Shown here piece by piece: positions 17,999 through 26,124 of a stretch of 64,000 bases of DNA. This DNA is from Algoriphagus hitonicola (GTDB lineage: Bacteria > Bacteroidota > Bacteroidia > Cytophagales > Cyclobacteriaceae): contig NZ_FOPC01000002.1 in assembly GCF_900113375.1 (NCBI RefSeq), forward strand, positions 62,001 to 126,000, read 5' to 3'. How positions within the stretch are numbered: position 1 is the first letter of the stretch; each line of letters starts with the position of its first letter. The position numbers and the translations under genes are program-made. The notes under the pieces were generated by a model that saw only the letters and a program-made list of their open reading frames with translations, did no database searches and was not told where the DNA came from.

Positions 17999-18467
17999 AA
18001 AATAAATGCCAAAATTTCAATAACAATAAATATTTCTCGTCAAACTCAATCCCATTCTCTTCCAAAATACTTTTGTACTCATCCAAAAAATCAACCTTTT
18101 GGTGGTGTTCCTGCTGATTCTTGATGTATTCGATCAAATCGTCCTTGAAAGAATAATTGACAGTAAAAGCTCCGTATCCTTTTTGCCATCCTTCAAAATC
18201 ATCAAACAATCCATTCCTTTTGATCATATCTGAACTTGCCAATTTGATATCCTTGATCAATGAGGAAACCGGAATCGTCGGATGAATGTGGGTAAAAATA
18301 TGTAGGTGATCTTCCACTCCATTAATCCGGTAAAGGTGACATTTTTTGTTTTTGAGAAGGCCAAAGATGAATGCGAATAATTCAGGCCGATCTTTTTCCG
18401 AAAGAGTTGGTTTACGTAGATGGGTTGAAAATACGATGTGATAGAGGAGTTGTGTGTAGGTGCTCAT
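17808..18467 (-). CDS. RAYT: REP-associated IS200-type tyrosine transposase
   Basis: 219 residues. The core (1-147) is a Y1 single-strand transposase: start YTQLLYHIVFSTHLRKP, HUH-type metal site in DHLHIFTH (His54, His56), and the helix LIEYIKNQQEHH with the probable nucleophile Tyr114. RAYT proteins bind and process REP hairpins. Relatives stop soon after EFDEKYLL. Here the frame continues another ~70 residues through palindrome array A (17808-18026) and stops inside a hairpin, so the native stop seems lost or displaced. With array B on the other side this forms a REPtron-like unit. Whether the long tail affects activity is unknown. Confidence 0.92.
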   Translation of the reverse strand: MSTYTQLLYHIVFSTHLRKPTLSEKDRPELFAFIFGLLKNKKCHLYRINGVEDHLHIFTHIHPTIPVSSLIKDIKLASSDMIKRNGLFDDFEGWQKGYGAFTVNYSFKDDLIEYIKNQQEHHQKVDFLDEYKSILEENGIEFDEKYLLLLKFWHLFFFKFNHVVVGKTRWECPFSTPHWHVGLIILIPFRNPYLFMQLPPTERKYFRNHYLFTHQPRSG

Positions 18468-18551
18468 AGTTGAAAATCAATTTAGTAGTAGTTGAATTTA
18501 AAAAATTGAATTCTAAAAACGAGTGATTGAAATGATTTATGGGGTTTCAAA

Positions 18552-18900
18552 TTCAACCCCTTTAGGGTTGAATGGACTATTGACCCGTCGATTTATTAAC
18601 CCACACATTTCATGTGCGGCTAATCGTATTCAACCACTTCGTGGTTGATTAAAAATAAGAGTCAATTTTGAATGAAAACATCATGTGTGGTTTTCTAAAA
18701 ACCAATCTTGAATGCTGTATTTCAGTCTTTTGGTAATTGATAAATGAAAAAGAAAACTTCAGTTTTAATCTATCCATTTCAGTCTATCAATCGATGATTC
18801 CCAAGGGGAATCAATATGATTAGCCCCACATGCCAATGTGGGGTTGAAAACGGACATTCCCACCTGGTTTTCCCAACTACAACGTAGTTGAATTTGAAAA
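18552..18900. repeat. REP-like palindrome array B, 5' side of the RAYT
   Basis: Hairpins: ttcaaccc-cttta-gggttgaa (18552-18572), ccacacat..atgtgcgg (about 18601-18619), caaccac-ttc-gtggttg (18631-18647), gattccc-aag-gggaatc (18796-18812), ccccacat-gcca-atgtgggg (18824-18843) and caactac-aac-gtagttg (18874-18890). Compared with array A, two stems have changed on both arms in a compensating way (gattcct/aggaatc to gattccc/gggaatc; caaccac/gtggttg to caactac/gtagttg), showing that pairing is being maintained. The two arrays are in the same orientation. Confidence 0.85.
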
Positions 18901-18970
18901 TATGTTTGATAAAGCAATTATTTAAATCAATCCCACTTTGCCTGAAAAGTATTCCATAATGTTAGGGAAG

Positions 18971-19021
18971 AAATCAAGGCAGTCCGTCCTAGGTTGAGGC
19001 CCTGTGGCTCTTGATTTTTTT
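18971..19021 (+). terminator. Weak terminator-like hairpin before the APC gene
   Basis: An 8-bp inverted repeat (aaatcaag 18971-18978 with cttgattt 19010-19017) merges into a run of seven T. The 31-base loop is long, so this is a poor intrinsic terminator. It might end leftover transcription before the APC-sulfatase operon or be part of its leader. Confidence 0.3.
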
Positions 19022-19090
19022 ATCTTTTCAATCACCTGCTAAATCAACTTTTAATAAAAAACGGTTTGAGCCGCCCTTTTTAAAATCACT

Positions 19091-20401
19091 ATGAATATCT
19101 CCCAAGAAGGATTAAAACGGGAAGTCGGTGTCTGGGGTCTCTCCGCAAACATTGTCAATATCATCGTTGGGGCGGGAATTTTTGTCCTGCCGGCGATTAT
19201 CGCCGAAATTATGGGGGCTTCCGGAATCATAGTTTACTTGTTCTGCGGATTTCTGATTTCCTTGGTGATGTTATGTTTCGCAGAAGCGGGAAGTAAAGTG
19301 ACTCGGTCTGGAGGAGGATATGCCTATATTGAAACAGCTTTTGGGCCATTTCCCGGATATTTAGCAGCTGTATTTTTGGTGATGGGAGGTGTTTTTTCGG
19401 ATGCTGCGGTTGCCAATGCACTGACAGAATTAGTCGGGTTAGTATTTCCCATATTCAAAAATCAATATGGTAGGTTAGCCTTCATGTTAGTAATATTTGG
19501 TGGGTTGGCATCACTTAATGTAATTGGCGTAAAGCAGGGAATAGGATTAGTCAAAATCAATACTGTTGCCAAGCTCACCCCGATTTTACTCTTGATTTTG
19601 ATAAGCTGGAAAGATGTTTCGCTCTCCAACTTGTATTGGGAAGGCTCTCCAACTCTCCAAAAATTCGGAGAAGCTTCGCTAATTTTATTCTTTGCTTTTC
19701 AAGGTGGAGATACCGGACTGAGCGTAGGGGGAGAAATCAAAAACCCTCAAAAGACTGTTCCAAAAGCCATTTTTATTGGAATTTCATTTGTACTGATTCT
19801 TTATATACTCATTCAGACTGTTGCCCAGGGAGTTTTGGGGACAGATTTAGCTCAATTTAAAGAGGCACCATTGGCAGAAACGGCCAAGATTGTTTTTGGC
19901 CCGGTGGGCTACACCATCCTATTCATTGGTGCAGGGATTTCCATGTTTGGCATGTTGAGTGGGGAGATTCTCAACGTGCCAAGAGTGATATATGGTTTGG
20001 CGAGAGATCAGGTAATTCCCCTAGACAAGTTAGCTTTGATTCATCCCAAGTTTAAGACTCCTTATCTGGCAATAATTCTTTATGCCGGGCTGGGTTTCTC
20101 GATGGCAGCGGCAGGAGGATTTAGGCAGTTGGCAGTCATCGCTTCAGGAAGTATGCTGCTCGTTTATTTTGGGGTCGTACTTTCTGTGATCAAACTTCGC
20201 AAAATAAAAAATTTGCCAACTAGTGGATTTAAAATCCCTTTGGGTTACACGGTTCCTATCCTTTCAGCGGGAATTATCCTCTTTTTTCTTTCCAATTTGA
20301 CAGGACTTGAAATAAGGGGATTGCTGATTTTGATTGCGGTTTTGACAGTAATATTTTTCCTGGGTAAGGCGTATCGGATGTGGAAGAAAAATAAAGGTTA
20401 G
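19091..20401 (+). CDS. APC-superfamily amino-acid permease
   Basis: 436 residues, about 12 membrane spans. N-terminus LKREVGVWGLSANIVNIIVGAGIF contains the G-[AS]-G-I-F unwound helix of APC transporters; LFFAFQGGDTGLSVGGEIKNPQKTVPKA is the helix 6 region and the intracellular loop. It imports or exchanges amino acids or related compounds across the inner membrane; specificity is not predictable. It opens a plus-strand gene train with very short gaps running to 32977. A paralog lies after the sulfatase at 22131. Confidence 0.92.
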   Translation: MNISQEGLKREVGVWGLSANIVNIIVGAGIFVLPAIIAEIMGASGIIVYLFCGFLISLVMLCFAEAGSKVTRSGGGYAYIETAFGPFPGYLAAVFLVMGGVFSDAAVANALTELVGLVFPIFKNQYGRLAFMLVIFGGLASLNVIGVKQGIGLVKINTVAKLTPILLLILISWKDVSLSNLYWEGSPTLQKFGEASLILFFAFQGGDTGLSVGGEIKNPQKTVPKAIFIGISFVLILYILIQTVAQGVLGTDLAQFKEAPLAETAKIVFGPVGYTILFIGAGISMFGMLSGEILNVPRVIYGLARDQVIPLDKLALIHPKFKTPYLAIILYAGLGFSMAAAGGFRQLAVIASGSMLLVYFGVVLSVIKLRKIKNLPTSGFKIPLGYTVPILSAGIILFFLSNLTGLEIRGLLILIAVLTVIFFLGKAYRMWKKNKG

Positions 20402-20482
20402 CAGTATAAATAAAATCAATCCAAAAACACGTATCTTATTTATTATAAGCCAAATAAAAACTTTCCCTAAAAAGATTCACAA

Positions 20483-22153
20483 ATGAATGATCAGATCAGA
20501 CTAATCCTCATCTTTGCTTTTATTGGAATTTTACTTTTCTCCTGCCAAAAAGAAACAACTCCAACAAACCCTCCCAATATACTTTTAATTATGGCAGATG
20601 ACTTGGGCTATGCGGATATGGGTTCCTTTGGAGGGGATATTTCCACGCCCAATCTGGATCAACTGGCTAAAGAGGGTATTCGGTTTAGCAGATTTCATAC
20701 TGCTCCATTTTGTGCGGTAAGTCGGGCAATGATGTTATCGGGAAACTTTAACCATGTAGCAGGTATGGGTTCTCAGGATTTGGTTACGGGAGTTCCCGGC
20801 TATGAGGGGCAACTTAGTGATCGCATCGTACCAGTCCCCGAACTGCTTCGCTCAGCAGGCTACCATACTTATATGGCCGGAAAATGGCACTTGGGAACAT
20901 CTGCCGAGGCAAATCCTGCCAACAAAGGATTTGAAAGATCATTTGTGACCTTAGAGGGTGGAGCCAACCACTACAGCGAGAGAGGTATTTTCCCGGACGT
21001 TCCGGTTTCTATTTATACTGAAAATGGAGAAAAGACCGATTGGCCAGATGGCGCCTATTCCACGGATTTTTATACAGACAAATTGATCTCTTTTATGAAT
21101 GCTGATCACGAAGATGGACAACCCTTCTTCGTTTTTGCAGCTTATACTTCCCCGCACTGGCCACTTCAGGTGGATTCAACCTTCTGGAAAAAATATGAGG
21201 GCCGCTACGATTCCGGTTATGAAGTCCTGCGCGAAAAGAGACTAGAATCCCTCAAAAAAGCCGGGATGATACCTTCTGGTGCACAATCTCCTCCTCTTCA
21301 TCCGCTAGTCAAACCCTGGGATACGCTTACTCCAGAAGAACAGAAAAAAGAAGCCCGTAAAATGGAACTCTATGCCGGAATGGTGGACAATTTGGACTAT
21401 AACATCGGGCGTTTGATTTCTCACCTAAAGGAAACTGGTCAATTTAAAAATACGATGATTGTGTTTCTTTCAGATAATGGAGCTGCTGCCGAGGATTTCT
21501 ATTACACGGACTATTTCGGCCCATTTCTGCAGGAAAATTACTCTGATGCCTATAATGATATGGGAAAAGAAAACTCCTTTATCTCTTACGGCCCGCAATG
21601 GGCAGAAGCAGGCACTTCCCCTTTCAACTATTTCAAAGGCTATACCACCGAAGGGGGAATGAATGCCCCGATGATTATCTCCGGTCCGGGAATCAGCCCT
21701 CAAAACCAAATCAACAATCAATTTCTCAGCCTCTTGGATTTGGCTCCAACTTTCTATGAATTGGCAGGAATAATCTATCCCAAAACCTGGAGAGGGGAAG
21801 AAATTACAGGATTAGCAGGAAGCTCTCTTTTACCTGCTTTGACCGGAGATCCAGATCCAATTCATGATTCCACTTACGTTTTTGGCTTGGAACATCGGGG
21901 CGATGCGATGCTCAGAAAGGGGAATTGGAAGCTTTTGAATACCGAAAAACCTTTTGACTTGAACAACTTTGAGCTATATAATCTGGAAAAAGACCTATCC
22001 GAGCAGCAGGATTTGAAAGAGGTGAATCCTGAAAAATACCAAGAACTACTGCTGGAATGGGAGAAATTTTCCCAACAGATTGGCATCCGAACCCCAACAC
22101 CCAAACAAGGCGAAAACCTAATGATGAACGATGGAAGACCTCGAAACGAATAA
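20483..22153 (+). CDS. Arylsulfatase-type lipoprotein with atypical active-site motif
   Basis: 556 residues. Lipoprotein signal with Cys21 (LLFSC). The sulfatase fold is clear: ILLIMADDLGYADMG (metal Asp pair 39-40), the formylglycine region CAVSR at 77-81 and MAGKWHLG, HWPLQVDS, FLSDNGAA for other active-site residues. The canonical signature is C-x-[PA]-[ST]-R-x4-TG; here the third position is Val and the Thr-Gly is Ser-Gly (RAMMLSG). Cys77 remains the likely formylglycine. Substrate unknown. It lies between two related APC permeases and overlaps the second by 23 bases, which suggests coupled uptake or export of a sulfated or amino compound. Confidence 0.92.
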   Translation: MNDQIRLILIFAFIGILLFSCQKETTPTNPPNILLIMADDLGYADMGSFGGDISTPNLDQLAKEGIRFSRFHTAPFCAVSRAMMLSGNFNHVAGMGSQDLVTGVPGYEGQLSDRIVPVPELLRSAGYHTYMAGKWHLGTSAEANPANKGFERSFVTLEGGANHYSERGIFPDVPVSIYTENGEKTDWPDGAYSTDFYTDKLISFMNADHEDGQPFFVFAAYTSPHWPLQVDSTFWKKYEGRYDSGYEVLREKRLESLKKAGMIPSGAQSPPLHPLVKPWDTLTPEEQKKEARKMELYAGMVDNLDYNIGRLISHLKETGQFKNTMIVFLSDNGAAAEDFYYTDYFGPFLQENYSDAYNDMGKENSFISYGPQWAEAGTSPFNYFKGYTTEGGMNAPMIISGPGISPQNQINNQFLSLLDLAPTFYELAGIIYPKTWRGEEITGLAGSSLLPALTGDPDPIHDSTYVFGLEHRGDAMLRKGNWKLLNTEKPFDLNNFELYNLEKDLSEQQDLKEVNPEKYQELLLEWEKFSQQIGIRTPTPKQGENLMMNDGRPRNE

Positions 22154-23465
22154 ATTGAAACGGGAAGTTGGCATATTAGGTGTGGTGACCAACGTACTAA
22201 GCATCTCGATAGGAAGTGGAATATTCCTCCTGCCAGCACTGGTCTTTGTGATTTTGGGAAACGGGAGTATTCTGGCCTATATTTTTTGTGGACTTATCTT
22301 TTTAGCGCTAGGTCTTTGTTTTGCTGAGGTCAGCAGCCGAGTTACTGACACGGGAGGGATGTATGTCTATATCGAGCGGGCATTCGGTCCTTTGGCAGGT
22401 TTTCTTTCCAATTCGCTGTATTTGTTTGGAGTGGGTGTTTTGGCTTGTGCGGCACTGCTTAATGCCATGGCCGATATTGCGGCTACCTCTTTCCCTGTTC
22501 TTGGAGAAGTTTGGGCCAGGGTAGGCTTTTTTTCAGTAATTCTGGGAATTATTTCTTTGCTCAGCGTTCGGGGAATAAAAGACAGCATGATCTTCGTAAA
22601 AATCCTGACCTTCACCAAGGTATTGGCGATGCTGGTTCTGGTGACCTTTGGCCTTTCTGCCATAAGTTTGGATAATATTATTTGGAAAGGATTTCCTGAA
22701 TTTTCCAAAATCGGAGAAGCTTCCCTACTCTTGATTTTTGCATTTCTTGGTGGTGAATTGGCCCTGAGTGTCGGGGGTGAAATGAAAAATCCAAAGCGAA
22801 CAGCCCCTTTGGGATTTGTAATTGGAATTTTCGGCGTTGTCTTGATTTTTTGCCTGATCCATTTGGCCGTTCAGGGAGTTCTTGGTCAGACTTTGATCGA
22901 AAATCAGGAGGCTCCGTTGGCCGAATTAGCCAAAAATCTGGCTGGAAATACAGGGTTTCTTCTGATTCTGATCGTCTCATTTATTGCAGTATGGAGCACA
23001 TTCAGTTCCATTTTTTTATTGAAAAACCGCATTCTTTATGCCGGAGCTGTAGATGGAATCCTTCCAAAAGTATTTGCCAAACTTCATCCCAAATATGGCA
23101 CTCCTGCCATTGCGATTGTTTTCTTGGCCATTCTGGAATTACTTATAGCCGGCACGGGAAGCTTTAGATATCTGTTGATATTAGTCACTGGGAACTCCAT
23201 ACTCATTTATTTAGGAGTGATACTTGCCTTTTTCAAATTTAGGATAACAGAAAAAAATCCAGGTCCTGAATTATTTAAAATCAAAGGAGGATACTTCCTT
23301 GGCACTTTTGCCCTGATAGCTTTGATATGGGTTTTTTTCCAACTGAGCCAAACAGAACTGCTGGGCATAGGTCTTTTCGTCCTCATTCTGTATATAATCT
23401 ATCATTTGATCGCTTTCTACAAAAGAAAGAAACCTTCCATAAACCAACAAATTACACCCCTATGA
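22131..23465 (+). CDS. Second APC-superfamily permease
   Basis: 444 residues, about 12 spans, paralogous to the permease at 19091: N-terminus LKREVGILGVVTNVLSISIGSGIFLLPA and LIFAFLGGELALSVGGEMKNPKRTAP align along the whole length. The start at 22131 overlaps the sulfatase end by 23 bases and is supported by the alignment with its paralog, whose LKREVG begins at nearly the same residue. The stop overlaps the next start by four bases (ATGA), so translation is coupled. Confidence 0.92.
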   Translation: MEDLETNKLKREVGILGVVTNVLSISIGSGIFLLPALVFVILGNGSILAYIFCGLIFLALGLCFAEVSSRVTDTGGMYVYIERAFGPLAGFLSNSLYLFGVGVLACAALLNAMADIAATSFPVLGEVWARVGFFSVILGIISLLSVRGIKDSMIFVKILTFTKVLAMLVLVTFGLSAISLDNIIWKGFPEFSKIGEASLLLIFAFLGGELALSVGGEMKNPKRTAPLGFVIGIFGVVLIFCLIHLAVQGVLGQTLIENQEAPLAELAKNLAGNTGFLLILIVSFIAVWSTFSSIFLLKNRILYAGAVDGILPKVFAKLHPKYGTPAIAIVFLAILELLIAGTGSFRYLLILVTGNSILIYLGVILAFFKFRITEKNPGPELFKIKGGYFLGTFALIALIWVFFQLSQTELLGIGLFVLILYIIYHLIAFYKRKKPSINQQITPL

Positions 23466-23905
23466 AAATAATACTTCCTTCCCTGATAGGGCTTTTAATA
23501 GTCACTTTCTCCTTTGCGCAGGAGGCTGAGGTCTCTCAGATTCTTGCGCAACGGGAGGAGTCGAATCAGGCCCTTCGTGTTTTTGATGATGAGTTGAATG
23601 CGAACTTTTCCACCGAAGATGCCTTGATCACCACAGGGGCAGGCACTTTGATCTCCGGGAAAAAGGAATTGATGAAATATATCCAAGAATCGACCGGACC
23701 GAAGATGTATTGGATCCGGACTCCGGATGAAGTGCTGGTCAATCCCGAAACCCAACTGGCATGGGAAACGGGAACTTGGAAAGGCTATGAAGAAGGTTCG
23801 GATGAGGCAGTAGTTGAAGGAAAGTACTCCGCCCAATGGACCAAGGCCTCGGGGACTTGGCTGATCCAATCGCAGTTGTTTGTCACTTTACCTAATGAAG
23901 AATGA
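23462..23905 (+). CDS. Secreted DUF4440/NTF2-like protein
   Basis: 147 residues with a signal peptide ending FSFAQ. The domain runs ILAQREESNQALRVFDDELNANFSTEDALITTGAGTLISG (helices then first strand) to YSAQWTKASGTWLIQSQLFVTL, a DUF4440-like cone. The start at 23462 overlaps the permease stop, and its own stop overlaps the next ATG by four bases. The small protein may bind the same small molecule handled by the neighbouring permeases and amidohydrolase, but that is inference from position. Confidence 0.85.
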   Translation: MKIILPSLIGLLIVTFSFAQEAEVSQILAQREESNQALRVFDDELNANFSTEDALITTGAGTLISGKKELMKYIQESTGPKMYWIRTPDEVLVNPETQLAWETGTWKGYEEGSDEAVVEGKYSAQWTKASGTWLIQSQLFVTLPNEE

Positions 23906-23937
23906 TCACCCTTTTCCACAAAATCCATCAAAAACTT
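23902..23937 (+). pseudogene. DUF6090-type 5' end fused to the amidohydrolase gene
   Basis: From the ATG at 23902 the frame encodes MITLFHKIHQKL and then enters MKKL at 23938. This matches the start shared by the DUF6090 genes 1.5 kb downstream (MISLFRKIRQKLL at 26887, MITIFRKIRQKLL at 31401), at DNA level too (cacaaaatccatcaaaaact against cgcaaaatccgccaaaaact). It also keeps the ATGA start/stop overlap used by several array members. It appears to be a leftover DUF6090 gene start in frame with the hydrolase. Confidence 0.65.
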
Positions 23938-25356
23938 ATGAAAAAACTTTCCCTACTACCTATACTTGGAATCCTGATTTGGGCGGCCTGTAGCCAAAGC
24001 CCTTCCATAGATTCCGAAATAACCGTATTGCATGGTGCAACCCTTTTTGATGGCACAGGGAATTCCATTTCCAACAGTGTCATTATTCTTCAGGATGGAA
24101 AAATTGGCGCTATTGGAGGTTCGGAAGTCGAAATTCCAGAGAATGTCAATCTGGTTGATGTCACAGGCAAGTTTATCACTCCTGGCTTGGTCGATGCCCA
24201 TGTGCACTTTTCCCAAACCGGATTTTTTGACGGCCGTCCCGATGCGCTGGATATCCGGGATACGCTGCGGTTTGACAGCCTACAAGCCAAACAGAAAAAA
24301 CACCCCAATCGATATTTCGAGACGTATTTGCGGTCGGGTGTGACAGCCGTCTATGATGTGGGAGGATTTGAATGGATCGTGGATTTGTCCAAAAAAGCCG
24401 AAACCAATCTCAATGCCCCTCATGTAGCAGCGGCGGGGCCCTTGCTCACTCCATTTCCCCAAGATCGATTAGATATCTTCAATGTCCCTCCATCCCGACA
24501 GATGCTGGCCCTGACTTCTCCTGAATTTGGAAAAGAATTCGTCCAAAAGAATTCCAAACTCGGTTCCACAGGAATCAAAATCTGGAGTATCAACTTGGAG
24601 GACAGCATTTTCATGCAAAGCCTTCAGGCAGTAGCTGCAGAAATCCCGCTTCAAGGCAATCAACTGATCGTTCATGCCACCGACCTGGATCAGGCCAAAG
24701 AGGCTATTCGGTTAGGAGCGAAAGTACTAGTGCATAGTGTGGATGATCAACTGGTCGATGAAGAATTTATCCAGCTGGCCAAGAAATCCGGAGTCATTGT
24801 TTGTCCCACCTTGGTAGTACTTCCAGGCTATTCCATTGCATTCAAATCCCTCCGGGGCGAATTCCCCTTAAATGATCCTAATCAGGTAGTGGATCCCGAA
24901 ACCAAAAATTTGCTAAATGATTCCCAATCATTTTTTAAATACTACCAAGGCCAGGAAAAATTTGAGGACATGGTCAAGTCATCAGAGGAAACTGACGAAA
25001 AGCTAAAATCCGTCATGTACGCCAATCTTAAGCTGCTCTATAAAGCGGGAATCCCTATCGCGCTATCCACTGACGCAGGGAATCCGGGAACGCTCCATGG
25101 GATTTCGGTATATGATGAGCTGGAAGCCATGCAAAAAGCAGGAATCCCTGCCAAAGATTTGATCCCGATGGCCACTCAAAACGGCGCTCGAGCCATGAGA
25201 AGATTGGACGATTTTGGCACCTTGGAAGTCGGCAAAATGGCTGATCTGATCATCTTGGAAAAAGATCCCTCAATGGATGCCAGCAATTTCCGATCAATTA
25301 CCCATGTGATGCGTGGAGGGCTGCTGAGACCTGTAAATGTCCCTTTTGAAAAATAG
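23938..25356 (+). CDS. Amidohydrolase-family lipoprotein
   Basis: 472 residues from 23938, chosen because MKKLSLLPILGILIWAAC is a complete lipoprotein signal (lipobox WAAC). The in-frame ATG at 23902 would place 12 DUF6090-like residues before it. The composite beta domain at the start (GATLFDGTGNSISNSVIIL) and the barrel metal sites GLVDAHVHF, VHATD, VHSVDD and LSTDAGNPG place it with imidazolonepropionase/prolidase-like amidohydrolases, hydrolysing C-N bonds in cyclic or dipeptide substrates. It is periplasmic or surface lipid-anchored. The first DUF6090 gene starts four bases after its last base. Confidence 0.92.
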   Translation: MKKLSLLPILGILIWAACSQSPSIDSEITVLHGATLFDGTGNSISNSVIILQDGKIGAIGGSEVEIPENVNLVDVTGKFITPGLVDAHVHFSQTGFFDGRPDALDIRDTLRFDSLQAKQKKHPNRYFETYLRSGVTAVYDVGGFEWIVDLSKKAETNLNAPHVAAAGPLLTPFPQDRLDIFNVPPSRQMLALTSPEFGKEFVQKNSKLGSTGIKIWSINLEDSIFMQSLQAVAAEIPLQGNQLIVHATDLDQAKEAIRLGAKVLVHSVDDQLVDEEFIQLAKKSGVIVCPTLVVLPGYSIAFKSLRGEFPLNDPNQVVDPETKNLLNDSQSFFKYYQGQEKFEDMVKSSEETDEKLKSVMYANLKLLYKAGIPIALSTDAGNPGTLHGISVYDELEAMQKAGIPAKDLIPMATQNGARAMRRLDDFGTLEVGKMADLIILEKDPSMDASNFRSITHVMRGGLLRPVNVPFEK

Positions 25357-25359
25357 CCT

Positions 25360-26124
25360 ATGATCGCAATTTTTAGAAAAATCCGCCAGAAACTCCTCGC
25401 CCAAAATCGGGGCCCACAATACCTATCTTATGCACTCGGAGAGATTTTACTTGTGGTGATCGGGATATTGATTGCACTTCAATTAAACATTCAAAAAGAA
25501 GAGAATAAAGAAAAGAAAGTAACAGCACAACTTTTAATCGGCATTCAGGCTGATTTGAAATTGGAAGCTGAACGTATTGATTTTTTGCAGGCCTACTATG
25601 GGGATATTACAGATGGTATTCAACAAATTCTTTTAACCTATCAAGGGATAGAAAACAATACCAATCAAGAGCTCGGGCAAGCTTTCTTGAACACGTTTGA
25701 ATTTCGAAAATTTTCAAAGTTTAACACCAATTATCAGACACTTTACGGAAGTGGTTTCCTGCAGGAAATTGAAGACAAAGAATTGTCAGAAGAAATCGTA
25801 ACCTACTATTCCAAACAATTTTTAGAGTGGTCTTTAGAAATTTACCAACAAAAGGCCAGCGCCTTTGATTTTAACGGTGTCCCACAATTTGACCCATTAG
25901 ATAAACTTCAACGAGGGGAAAACTATCAATCCATTCCCAATTTCCGATTGGATGTTGGTGGACATTACACAACCGATTTTAAAGAATTGATCAAAGAATC
26001 TCAAGTATTGAACTTCCTGGTAGATCTGCTCCATCAGAGTGAATTGGTTTTTAGCAATCTTAAAACCTATAAAGAAACAAACCTGACTTTATCAAACCGA
26101 ATACAAAAATACCTTGATCAATGA
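25360..26124 (+). CDS. DUF6090-type membrane protein, array member 1
   Basis: 254 residues. The N-terminal basic segment FRKIRQKLLAQNRG is followed by YLSYALGEILLVVIGILIAL, the family signature and only membrane span (~25-45), then a long helical region that should face the periplasm. The recurring core motif of the array appears as LYGSGFLQEIEDKEL. Function unknown; no catalytic residues stand out. This member lacks the WNE that follows the span in most others. It starts four bases after the amidohydrolase and its stop overlaps member 2 (ATGA). Confidence 0.88.
   Translation: MIAIFRKIRQKLLAQNRGPQYLSYALGEILLVVIGILIALQLNIQKEENKEKKVTAQLLIGIQADLKLEAERIDFLQAYYGDITDGIQQILLTYQGIENNTNQELGQAFLNTFEFRKFSKFNTNYQTLYGSGFLQEIEDKELSEEIVTYYSKQFLEWSLEIYQQKASAFDFNGVPQFDPLDKLQRGENYQSIPNFRLDVGGHYTTDFKELIKESQVLNFLVDLLHQSELVFSNLKTYKETNLTLSNRIQKYLDQ

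Noticed and set aside
17914..18117. Plus-strand ORF opposite the RAYT
   Set aside because: It is translation of the palindrome array and of the antisense of the transposase.
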